The notes below the pieces were generated by a model that made no database searches, was not told the DNA's origin, and saw only the letters and a list, made by a program, of their open reading frames with translations. A program made the translations under genes and the position numbers. This document shows, piece by piece, positions 1 to 6,743 of a stretch of DNA of 9,282 nt (position 1 is the first letter of the stretch; each line of letters opens with the position of its first letter). The stretch is taken from the NCBI GenBank assembly GCA_024641205.1, contig JAHEDM010000073.1:1-9282 (forward strand), read 5' to 3'. Source of the DNA: Actinomycetes bacterium. Its GTDB lineage: Bacteria > Actinomycetota > Acidimicrobiia > Spongiisociales > UBA4744.

Positions 1-1141
1 TCGCCTGATCCGAACATGCCGGACAATCCGGAGTGCGATTCAGCTTCAGAATCCGAAAATCCTGGTCGAGAGCGTCGTAGAGGAGCAACCTGCCGACCAG
101 CGACTCGCCGATTCCGAGCAGCATCTTCAACGTCTCGACCGCTTCGATGGATCCGATGATGCCGGGCAGCACTCCGAGCACACCCGCCTCGGCGCAAGAG
201 GGGGCGAGCTCGGGCGGCGGCGGTTCGGCAAACAGGCACCGATAGCACGGGCCTTCGTAAGGGCTGAACACCGTGGCCTGACCTTCAAAGCGGAAAATCG
301 ACCCGTGCACTACCGGGATCCGCAGATGAAGAGAAGCGTCGTTGACTAGATAGCGAGTCGGGAAATTGTCTGCACCGTCGACAACGACGTCGTAACCCTC
401 CATGATGTCGAGCACGTTGTCGGCGGAGAGACGGGTGGCATAGGTCTCGATTGCCACGTCCGGATTGATCGCCTCGAGAGTCTGCCTGGCCGAGTCGACC
501 TTCTTCTCCCCGATCCGCGCCGTGTCGTGGAGGATCTGACGCTGAAGGTTCGAGGCATCGACTACGTCTGAGTCGACGATGCCGAGCGTCCCGACACCGG
601 CCGCTGCCAGGTAGAGGGCGGCCGGCGAGCCGAGGCCCCCGGCGCCGATGAGCAGCACCTTCGATGCCAGGAGCTTCCGCTGGCCACGCTCCCCTACTTC
701 CGGCAGAGTGAGATGGCGGCTGTAACGAGCGCGCTGTTCGATGGTGAGTGTTTTGGGACTCTCGATGGCTCCACGAGCACCTGCTGCGACCGTCGATCCG
801 GCTGAGGCCTGCGTCTTCCACTCCTCGATTCCTCCAGAGAGACTGGACACGTTGGTGTAGCCGATTTGCTGGAGAGAGTGGGCGGCGAGGACGCTGCGAT
901 GCCCGGTGGCGCAATAGAGCACGATGTCGGTGTCGGGCTCGCTCGCATATTCGACGATCCCGGCTTCGAGCACACCTCGCGGAAGGAACACCGAGCCCGG
1001 AATGGCACCGAGGGCATACTCCTCGGATTCCCTGATATCGACCAGCGTGGCAGTCCCAAGCCGCGACGCGAGTTCGGCAACGGTCGTTTCGCGCACGGAC
1101 GGCCGCAGTTCCTCTACAAGCTCGTGATAAGTGCTCGCCAT
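1..1141 (-). CDS. moeB: Rhodanese-ThiF fusion, MoeB/MoeZ-type adenylyltransferase (3' end cut by window)
   Basis: The visible part is 380 codons and lacks only a few residues and the stop beyond the left edge. Residues ~15-112 form a rhodanese domain with active-site loop CATGHR (Cys77), expected to carry a persulfide. Residues ~133-380 form a ThiF/MoeB E1-like domain: nucleotide loop GAGGLGS (166-172), the N-L-Q-R-Q segment (198-202), D-G-A-D-N (255-259), and two zinc CxxC pairs, C299/C302 (CYRC) and C373/C376 (CPAC). Family knowledge: such enzymes adenylate the C-terminal glycine of a MoaD/ThiS/CysO-type carrier, and the rhodanese domain supplies sulfur for molybdopterin, thiamine, cysteine or tRNA thiolation. 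The domain order is the reverse of MoeZ and MOCS3/Uba4; rhodanese-first proteins are usually called MoeB. No carrier gene is visible, so the pathway is open. The ATG at 1141 has no clear Shine-Dalgarno but has a TAGCAT -10-like box 7 nt upstream, which suggests a leaderless transcript. Confidence 0.93.
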   Translation of the reverse strand, partial: MASTYHELVEELRPSVRETTVAELASRLGTATLVDIRESEEYALGAIPGSVFLPRGVLEAGIVEYASEPDTDIVLYCATGHRSVLAAHSLQQIGYTNVSSLSGGIEEWKTQASAGSTVAAGARGAIESPKTLTIEQRARYSRHLTLPEVGERGQRKLLASKVLLIGAGGLGSPAALYLAAAGVGTLGIVDSDVVDASNLQRQILHDTARIGEKKVDSARQTLEAINPDVAIETYATRLSADNVLDIMEGYDVVVDGADNFPTRYLVNDASLHLRIPVVHGSIFRFEGQATVFSPYEGPCYRCLFAEPPPPELAPSCAEAGVLGVLPGIIGSIEAVETLKMLLGIGESLVGRLLLYDALDQDFRILKLNRTPDCPACSDQA

Positions 1142-1148
1142 CGCCGCG

Positions 1149-1154
1149 ATGCTA
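1149..1154 (-). promoter_or_regulatory. Putative -10 box for a leaderless moeB-type transcript
   Basis: Read on the minus strand the hexamer is TAGCAT, matching the actinobacterial TANNNT -10 pattern. It ends 7 nt before the ATG at 1141, so transcription would start at or next to the start codon. There is no convincing -35 hexamer and no Shine-Dalgarno in the gap. The large palindrome at 1186-1237 lies just upstream of where a -35 would be. Confidence 0.45.
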
Positions 1155-1185
1155 CAAGCGGAGCCGAGTTACCCGACCCAGACGC

Positions 1186-1237
1186 CGTTTTCGCGCGACA
1201 TTCCGACCCTATAGGTACCGAATGTCGCGCGAAAACG
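1186..1237. repeat. Near-perfect 52-bp palindrome between the SpoIID-type and moeB-type genes
   Basis: The left arm CGTTTTCGCGCGACATTC (1186-1203) and the right arm GAATGTCGCGCGAAAACG (1220-1237) are exact reverse complements over 18 bp. The 16-bp centre contains two more small palindromes, CCTATAGG (1208-1215, on the same symmetry axis) and GGTACC (1214-1219). Each arm also contains the self-complementary octamer TCGCGCGA. Weak pairing continues outward to about 1182/1241. The element starts 7 nt after the stop of the SpoIID-type gene and lies about 30 nt upstream of the putative moeB -10 box. It could be a hairpin terminator without a U tract, an operator, or one copy of a dispersed REP/MITE-like repeat. 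No T run follows either arm, so a classical intrinsic terminator is not supported. I see no second copy in the window. Confidence 0.85.
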
Positions 1238-1243
1238 CTGTTA

Positions 1244-3160
1244 CTAGGCGCCGAGGCCGACCAAATCGAGTGTTCTCGACAGGAACGAGGCCATCTCGTC
1301 ACGGCGCACCGGTGCATTTGGTGTGAAAGTGGTCGCGGTCGTTCCGGTGGTAATCCCCAGCTGTTTCAGCTGGTTGATGGCAATCTGGGTCGACTCGGGT
1401 AGGTCGCCGATGTCGGTGAACCCCTGCGCTGTGCCATCCGGCGGAGGAAACCCTGTGCTGTTCACAAGGCGGGTGAGAAACAGTGCCATCTGCCAGCGGG
1501 AAACGTCGCTGTATGGTGCAAACTCGGTGTCGGAGAACCCCTTCGTGATATTGAGGGCGACCAGCTGGTTGACCGCGGCCCGCGCTTCGTTCGACAGGCC
1601 TCCGAGATCGGTGAAGCCCTGGTCTACGGCCCCGAGCAGATCGTATCCTGTGAGCGGCCACAAACGAGTCAGGAAGAGTGCCATCTGCCACCGTTCAACA
1701 GGCACGGTGGGACAGTACTGATCGACTGTGCAGCCCGTGGTAATACCCGCCTGCCATATCGTGTCGATCGCCCGCTCATGCGGATTGTCCTTCAGGTCTG
1801 TGAAGGGATGGACAATGACCGTCGGATCCTCGGCGGTTTGTGGCGGTCCGGTCGGATCCCCGACCAATCCCGTCACATGCGGAGAAGGAAGGCCCATGTT
1901 GATTTGCAGCCATGAAGGGCCCTTCGTGGCCTTCACCTCGGAGCCGTTCAACACTCCCGTGAACTCCACCCTGGCACCAGGCGCCGGGTTGAGAAGATCG
2001 ACCAAAGTCACGGAGTTCCATCCCAACGCGGACGTCAGCACCGCCACCGGTACGTCTTTTTCCCAGTAGGCATTCGGGTTCAGGCCCGCGTTAGTCGACC
2101 AGTGATCGTCGACCGACACCAGATAGGGGTATTGCACCGACGACCCGAAGCCATCGACGTTGCTCTCTGTGGCGCCGGCCGAAGACGAGAAGTAGAAGGC
2201 TCCGGCGACCTTGTCGCGGGTAAATGAGGCCCAGTCGGCGCCCTCATAGATCACAACTTCATCAGTTGTCGCCGCAACGGCACCCAGCCAGTTGGGTGAG
2301 TCAACGCCCGTCTCCTGGGAGTAGCCGAGGTAAACCTGATCGATGGACCAGTCACGCACATGGCACCAGCAGGTCGCCTTGCGGCTGTCTGCCAGTCCGG
2401 CGTCCGATTCGGTCCGGAGCAGCGGGCGCTCGTACGTCAGGAATCGATACACGGCGAACGTGCGGGCCGCGACGGCCTGGGCCTTCAATGCCTCGGGCGC
2501 CCAGTGAGGGGGCATCTCTGCGATACCACGCATGTAATCCTCGAGATCGATAGCCAGGGAGACGTGGAAATTGCCCGACGCTACATTGGACGTGCGGATC
2601 TTCACCGTCCCGTAGGCATATTGCCTTCCGTTCAGTTTGATTCTGGTGGTGGTCTCGTTCCAGGAAATCGAAGCGCGACAACCACCCGGCTGGGGCCCCA
2701 CGGCGGCCCCGTTCAGGAAGAATCGACATCCCCCCGACACCTTCTCCAGGGTCCACACTTCTCCGGGTTGAGGATGTTCGGGTCGAGGACAGGGCCCGGT
2801 TCCGTCGTTCACCTGGCACAGGTCGAGGGCGCCGCCGATCGCTTCGAAAGTGACCTTGGTCTGGTTCTGGTCGAGTCCGACCCACAATGCGTCGGGGACC
2901 GTAGTCAGTGCGTCCGAACGAAGCGCCAGGGTTCCGTGCGCAGCGAGGCCGGTTCCCTGGTAGTAGTGGGAGAGGATCTCATCGTATGTGCGACCTTCGA
3001 GCGCCTGCCCATAGGCGCCGTACTGGCTCAGCCCCACGCCGTGGCCCCAGCCGCCACCCTCGAAGCGATAAACGTCCTTTGCTTGAGCTGAAGCCACCGC
3101 CGTCGGCAACAGCATGGTCAAGACGGTGAAGATGAGAACGGCCGAGCGTTTCGACCTCAT
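1244..3160 (-). CDS. Secreted SpoIID/LytB-type protein with three C-terminal SLH domains
   Basis: A 638-aa protein. Residues 1-27 are a Sec signal peptide with a likely signal-peptidase site after VASA or AQA. A G-G-G-W-G-H-G-V-G-x-S-Q-Y-G-A-Y-G motif follows at 35-51, then 'hYYqGT' at 66-70; in classical SpoIID this block lies at the C-terminus. The SpoIID core spans ~196-430 with LEDYMRGIAEMP (206-217) and EALKAQAVAARTFAVYR (223-239). Glu215 matches the proposed catalytic Glu of SpoIID. 'IDQVYLGYSQE' (273-283) is also typical. SLH domains lie at ~453-500, 516-565 and 581-630; the first carries a Cys pair (C477, C483). Family knowledge: SpoIID is a lytic transglycosylase acting on glycan strands stripped of stem peptides, and SLH triplets bind secondary wall polysaccharides. 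The start overlaps the upstream amidase stop (ATGA), with GGAGG 4 nt before the ATG. Surface enzyme, probably coupled to the amidase. Fold certain; activity inferred. Confidence 0.95.
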   Translation of the reverse strand: MRSKRSAVLIFTVLTMLLPTAVASAQAKDVYRFEGGGWGHGVGLSQYGAYGQALEGRTYDEILSHYYQGTGLAAHGTLALRSDALTTVPDALWVGLDQNQTKVTFEAIGGALDLCQVNDGTGPCPRPEHPQPGEVWTLEKVSGGCRFFLNGAAVGPQPGGCRASISWNETTTRIKLNGRQYAYGTVKIRTSNVASGNFHVSLAIDLEDYMRGIAEMPPHWAPEALKAQAVAARTFAVYRFLTYERPLLRTESDAGLADSRKATCWCHVRDWSIDQVYLGYSQETGVDSPNWLGAVAATTDEVVIYEGADWASFTRDKVAGAFYFSSSAGATESNVDGFGSSVQYPYLVSVDDHWSTNAGLNPNAYWEKDVPVAVLTSALGWNSVTLVDLLNPAPGARVEFTGVLNGSEVKATKGPSWLQINMGLPSPHVTGLVGDPTGPPQTAEDPTVIVHPFTDLKDNPHERAIDTIWQAGITTGCTVDQYCPTVPVERWQMALFLTRLWPLTGYDLLGAVDQGFTDLGGLSNEARAAVNQLVALNITKGFSDTEFAPYSDVSRWQMALFLTRLVNSTGFPPPDGTAQGFTDIGDLPESTQIAINQLKQLGITTGTTATTFTPNAPVRRDEMASFLSRTLDLVGLGA

Positions 3161-5169
3161 GGAGCCTCCGGATTCCAGCCGAGTCTTTGCAGTGTGCGAG
3201 CCAGGAACGTGGCCATCTGACCTCTGGTCACGACACCGTGAGGATCATAGGTGTTCGGTGTAGTTCCGCTGGTGATTCCCAACTCCGCCAACTGAGTGAT
3301 CGCTACCTGTACGTCGGGTGGGAGATCGAGCACGTCGGTGAAGGGGCTACCGCCGCCGGTAGGGAGCTCGTACAGGCCGGCACGTTCCCAGAGTCGGGTC
3401 AGAAACAGGGCCATCTGCCACCTGCTGAGCGTGCGATACGGAGCGAACCGGCCGGGACTGATCCCGCTGGTGATGTCGAGAGCCGCGATCTGACCGATCG
3501 ACGATACGGCCTCCGCCGGCAGTCCGCCGAGGTCGGTGAACTCCGAGGCGCCGACCTCCAGCAGGTCGAAGCCGAGCAATTCCCAAGCTCTCCTGAGAAA
3601 GATCGCCATCTGCCAGCGCGTTACGGCCTCTTTCGGGCAATAGAGCTCAACGTCGCAACCAACCGTGACTCCGGCTTCAAATATCAGCGCGATGTTGGAG
3701 GCGTGAGGGGAATCGTCATCATCGGAGAACGGTGGGTAATAGGAACCCAACTGGAACACGAAATGTGCCGGCCGGGGAACCGTGGCTCCGGAAATCGGTT
3801 TAGCGCTCACACTCGCGAAGTAGTCGCCCACGGGAAGGACCTCACCGTTGAAGGTACCGTTCCAGGTTGGGGCCGCCTCGGTGCCGCTGCCGGTGAAGCG
3901 GGCGAGCTCAACACCGTCGCCATCAGTAATGACCCACTCCCAGTTCATCGCCTCCGAGAAGTGGATCGGGAATGCGGTGGGCACGTAGCCCGTATCGGGC
4001 AGCCCTTGGATGGGTCCAGTCGCAGGCCATCCCCCGTAGATCTTGGGGCCACCGATCGGAGCTACGGCCGCTCGCAGGGGGTTGATCAGTGAGTAACAAG
4101 CGTTGCCGGGGCATGCGGTTGACGCTGCGTCGCGGTGGCCCGATACCGTTCGGAATGTGACCATCTCACCTTCCGGATAGAGGGTCGATTCCAGAGACTC
4201 CAGGATGACAGTCGCATTCGGATCCACATGATGGACGTCGAGTTTCCATGCCGCCAGCCGTTTGAAGGCCTCCTGTGCAGCCTCGGTCGGCGCCACCGAC
4301 TGGTGATCACCGATGAAGCCGACTCCCGTCGAGTAGCTGTTGAATCCTCCGGTGTGGGCGCCCATCGGTGTCGAGTCGATTCCTCCTCTGCGACCTTCGT
4401 AGATCACACCGTATTTGTCGATCAGGAAGTTGTAGCCGATGTCCCAGAACTCTCTGACTTGCACGTGATACGTGCAGATGGCGTAGATCAGGTCCTTGAC
4501 TTCGCCGGCGGTGTAGCCGTTCTCGTTGCCACCGTGGTTTGTGTGGTGAACAAACATCACCTGAACCCTGTCGGCGTAATCGAGTTCGTGGGGTTCCGGT
4601 CCAATGCACGCGTCACCACCCCATTCCGCTCGCGTGACCATCGAAGGCGAGTCGGGTTGTGCCACGACCGGGTTCTTCTCACCCCATGTCAATCGGTCGA
4701 AGAAGTGTGAAATACGGTCGAGCAGGCCCATTCGCCGGCCGGCCGTCTCCACCCATTCGACCTCGAGTTGCTCCGACCCATTTCCTTGAAACTGAACGAA
4801 CTCGGCTTGCCCTACATAGACCGGATCGGATGCCGGTCGAACCCCCGCGGCCTCTGCTGTCGATGCGTCCGGACCGTGGTCGGCGACCTCGGTGTGGATT
4901 TCTGTCCAGGGGCCCCAGACCATGCCATCCTCGCTGGCCCGAACTGAGACCGAACCGGGATCTTCGCCCTGCTGCCATGACACGCCCACGGCCGTCGTTG
5001 TTAGCTCAACCGCCGGTGTGGTCCAGACGCCGGTGTGGTCCTGCGGCGGTGGAATCTCAAACGATCCCTGTTCCGCAGGGGGTGGGACGTCCGCAAGGGA
5101 AAGGCCGGGTACGACGAAGACGGCCACAGCCAGCGTGGAGCCTGCCATCCACCTCCATACCCGCATCAC
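3157..5169 (-). CDS. Secreted PGRP/Amidase_2-type N-acetylmuramoyl-L-alanine amidase with three SLH domains
   Basis: A 670-aa protein. The signal peptide is ~1-26 (hydrophobic core 10-24, likely cleavage after SLA). Residues ~48-140 look like the beta-rich N-terminal domain common in actinobacterial amidases ('VGVSW...VSVRASEDG..WGPW'). The amidase domain is ~175-370, with zinc ligands H208 (in FVHHT), H345 (SGHRDA) and C353 (TACPG), and Tyr257 in 'YGVIYEGR'; all catalytic positions are present. A FlgD-like Ig segment spans ~395-470 ('WEWVITDGDGVELARF...WNG'). After an acidic patch (FSDDDD, 481-486), SLH domains lie at ~481-528, 544-593 and 610-660; the first has C505/C511. Predicted role: cleavage of the MurNAc-L-Ala bond in peptidoglycan while held at the surface by SLH-polymer binding. 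The start is GTG 5169 or ATG 5166; an AGGAGG 7 nt before the GTG favours 5169. The gene lies 74 nt downstream of the Wzy-type gene on the same strand. Confidence 0.96.
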   Translation of the reverse strand: MMRVWRWMAGSTLAVAVFVVPGLSLADVPPPAEQGSFEIPPPQDHTGVWTTPAVELTTTAVGVSWQQGEDPGSVSVRASEDGMVWGPWTEIHTEVADHGPDASTAEAAGVRPASDPVYVGQAEFVQFQGNGSEQLEVEWVETAGRRMGLLDRISHFFDRLTWGEKNPVVAQPDSPSMVTRAEWGGDACIGPEPHELDYADRVQVMFVHHTNHGGNENGYTAGEVKDLIYAICTYHVQVREFWDIGYNFLIDKYGVIYEGRRGGIDSTPMGAHTGGFNSYSTGVGFIGDHQSVAPTEAAQEAFKRLAAWKLDVHHVDPNATVILESLESTLYPEGEMVTFRTVSGHRDAASTACPGNACYSLINPLRAAVAPIGGPKIYGGWPATGPIQGLPDTGYVPTAFPIHFSEAMNWEWVITDGDGVELARFTGSGTEAAPTWNGTFNGEVLPVGDYFASVSAKPISGATVPRPAHFVFQLGSYYPPFSDDDDSPHASNIALIFEAGVTVGCDVELYCPKEAVTRWQMAIFLRRAWELLGFDLLEVGASEFTDLGGLPAEAVSSIGQIAALDITSGISPGRFAPYRTLSRWQMALFLTRLWERAGLYELPTGGGSPFTDVLDLPPDVQVAITQLAELGITSGTTPNTYDPHGVVTRGQMATFLARTLQRLGWNPEAP
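3165..3169 (-). promoter_or_regulatory. Ribosome binding site of the SpoIID-type gene inside the amidase 3' end
   Basis: Read on the minus strand, GGAGG lies 4 nt before the ATG at 3160, within the last codons of the amidase. The amidase TGA and this ATG share ATGA. The layout favours translational coupling and a near 1:1 supply of the two SLH enzymes (inference). Confidence 0.6.
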
Positions 5170-5176
5170 GAACCGA

Positions 5177-5182
5177 CCTCCT
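5177..5182 (-). promoter_or_regulatory. Strong Shine-Dalgarno of the SLH amidase gene
   Basis: A perfect AGGAGG read on the minus strand, 7 nt before GTG 5169 and 10 nt before ATG 5166. The spacing favours the GTG start. This and the SpoIID-type site are the only clear Shine-Dalgarno sequences in the window; the other genes appear leaderless or nearly so. Confidence 0.7.
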
Positions 5183-5243
5183 ATGGACCGCTCAGTTCCC
5201 CCTCAGCCAGCCCCGGGGATCGAAGTCAAGTGTAGAAGGAGGC

Positions 5244-6569
5244 TTACGCTGTGCGGGTAATCTCGAGTTTTTGGGCCGAACCCCCTGCCAGCAGCACGCC
5301 TGCGGCGAACCACCAGGCCGGTTCGAAGAGAACCGTCTGACTTATGAACGGCAGCAATGCCGCCACCAGGGCACCGACGCCTATTGCACCTTTCCCGCGG
5401 GCGACGATCGCAACCACAACCACCACGAATACGAAGCCACCCAGCAACCCCAGTTCGGCGAGGAGTTCGAGGATCAGATTGTGTGGTTCCTGCTGCAGGC
5501 TGTTTGTTTGCCAGCCGACACCGAGACCTACGCCGAGCCAGGGGTTCTCGCGGAACATGTCGACGTATTCAGGCCAGACGTCGGCTCGTTGCTCCGATAC
5601 GGAAAAACGATCTTCGAACGGAGCAGATGTTTCGAATAGTCCGGTGATATCGGACAAGAGCTGCCAGCCCTGACTGAGGCGGAAATCGAACTGCAAAGTC
5701 AGGTCGCCTCCGACATCCGGGGGGTCGACCACCAGCATCACCGATGTGAGCAGACCGACCGTCAGCAGCGCGACGAGAAGGAGCCTGGCTAGCTGCCGGA
5801 TTTCAATCATCCCGCTCTTCACCAAGAGGACAACGGAGACGCCGACAACGATCGGCAGGGCGGTCCATCCCGTTCTGCTGAACGCCATGAGCACGTTGAA
5901 CGCAAGACCGCCGATTATCAGTCCATCCACCCATCTACGTCCGGTGGCGACGCCCCGGGCCGCCGCGGCCAGAACGAGCACTATCCAGAGGTTGCTCCAC
6001 GCTGCCGAGTAGCCGGGGTCCTGATGCCAGTTCGTCAATGCGAAGAAACCTTCATCCAGATAGGCAGGTTTCGTGACCCGGAACACCCCCGGGAGTTGAC
6101 CGATCGTGGTGTGTGCAGTGGCGCCGAACACGCCGAGGGCGACCAACTCGAACAGCACTGCGGTCACTCCCATGAGGGCACCGCTCCAAACTGCGACCCG
6201 AAGCATCCGGTCCACCATCCCGGGTTGACGCAGGCTGCGCTCCGTCGTGAGGAGCACGAGAGCGCCGACACCAAGGGCCAGAAATAGCTGCGCGAATCTC
6301 TCGAAATACTCAGTCGCCGGCCAGCCGATGAGGACCACAACGAAGAAGGCGGCCAGTACCCCGGTGATCATCGAATTCCAGGGATATCTGCGCAGACGGA
6401 TCCATTCCACGATGTCCAGCGCGGCGATGACTATCACGAGGACGAGATACGGCTTCCACGAAATCCAGGCAGTGAGGAAGACCGTGTGCAGAGGGAGCAC
6501 CGCCACCATTGCGAGGAAGAGACGCTGCCGGAGCAGGGACATCTGGTGGGTTGGTGCAGAGGCTTCCAC
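5244..6569 (-). CDS. O-antigen ligase/polymerase-type (Wzy_C family) multispanning membrane protein
   Basis: A 441-aa protein with about 11-12 hydrophobic segments (roughly 16-36, 38-56, 66-83, 92-109, 123-148, 189-206, 214-231, 234-250, 261-281, 372-390, 394-412, 413-430) and one large extracytoplasmic loop (~282-371). Wzy_C hallmarks are present: S-R-T-G-W at 231-235, then R-A-D-x-W (328-332), 'MFRENPWLGVGLG' (338-350), 'PHN' (362-364) and 'LLAELGLLGG' (369-378). Arg232 and His363 sit where WaaL/Wzy-type proteins have functionally important Arg and His (inference from motif position). Predicted role: polymerising or ligating lipid-linked glycans on the outer face of the membrane. Polymerase and ligase cannot be told apart by sequence alone, and the acceptor is unknown. 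The start is GTG 6569, supported by a TATCCT -10-like box 8 nt upstream; ATG 6542 is an alternative with no Shine-Dalgarno. Confidence 0.9.
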   Translation of the reverse strand: MEASAPTHQMSLLRQRLFLAMVAVLPLHTVFLTAWISWKPYLVLVIVIAALDIVEWIRLRRYPWNSMITGVLAAFFVVVLIGWPATEYFERFAQLFLALGVGALVLLTTERSLRQPGMVDRMLRVAVWSGALMGVTAVLFELVALGVFGATAHTTIGQLPGVFRVTKPAYLDEGFFALTNWHQDPGYSAAWSNLWIVLVLAAAARGVATGRRWVDGLIIGGLAFNVLMAFSRTGWTALPIVVGVSVVLLVKSGMIEIRQLARLLLVALLTVGLLTSVMLVVDPPDVGGDLTLQFDFRLSQGWQLLSDITGLFETSAPFEDRFSVSEQRADVWPEYVDMFRENPWLGVGLGVGWQTNSLQQEPHNLILELLAELGLLGGFVFVVVVVAIVARGKGAIGVGALVAALLPFISQTVLFEPAWWFAAGVLLAGGSAQKLEITRTA

Positions 6570-6577
6570 GCAGAGCG

Positions 6578-6583
6578 AGGATA
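6578..6583 (-). promoter_or_regulatory. Putative -10 box upstream of the Wzy-type gene
   Basis: TATCCT on the minus strand, 8 nt before GTG 6569, fits a leaderless or near-leaderless start and is the main reason for preferring GTG 6569 over ATG 6542. No convincing -35 hexamer is seen. Confidence 0.4.
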
Positions 6584-6601
6584 GTGGGAGTGGGAAAGGG
6601 C

Positions 6602-6735
6602 AATTGGCGATTGGCTCCCCGGCTCAAGGCAGTACGCAGTAGGCAGTAGGCAGTGGGCAGTAGACAGTAAGCCAACGCTCGCCAGGCAAGACCCAGAACG
6701 TGGAACCTACCGCTGCGCGACGATTGGCAGTTGGC
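6602..6735. repeat. Heptameric tandem repeat cluster in the divergent intergenic region
   Basis: Six head-to-tail 7-bp units occupy 6628-6669: GGCAGTA, CGCAGTA, GGCAGTA, GGCAGTG, GGCAGTA, GACAGTA. On either side are pairs of a second heptamer: AATTGGC-GATTGGC at 6602-6615 and GATTGGC-AGTTGGC at 6722-6735. The segment lies between the divergent Wzy-type and ExoA-type genes and has no credible coding content; the open frames across it read as simple repeats. Similar 7-bp simple repeats are known from intergenic DNA of many bacteria, and the array length probably varies by slippage. Function unknown. Confidence 0.85.
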
Positions 6736-6743
6736 CCCGCATT

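Noticed and set aside
2360..3091. 243-codon open frame on plus, antisense to the SpoIID-type gene
   Set aside because: It lies entirely within a gene with signal peptide, catalytic core and SLH domains on the other strand, and has no protein-like hydrophobic pattern.
3187..4092. 301-codon open frame on plus, antisense to the SLH amidase
   Set aside because: It mirrors a strongly supported minus-strand gene in GC-rich DNA. Its translation shows no domain, and there is no start signal.
5170..5243. Possible separate promoter or terminator between the Wzy-type and amidase genes
   Set aside because: A TACACT box exists at 5229-5234 on the minus strand but without a -35 match, and no convincing stem-loop with a tail is seen. 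The 74-nt gap allows either co-transcription or a promoter, so nothing is called beyond the Shine-Dalgarno.
4659..5639. 326-codon open frame on plus across the amidase start and the Wzy-type 3' end
   Set aside because: It crosses a real gene boundary antisense, is Arg/Pro-rich and low in complexity, and has no recognisable motif. It is a codon-bias shadow.
6602..6735. Heptamer cluster considered as a CRISPR array
   Set aside because: The units are 7 bp with no unique spacers of 30-40 bp, and no cas gene is present.
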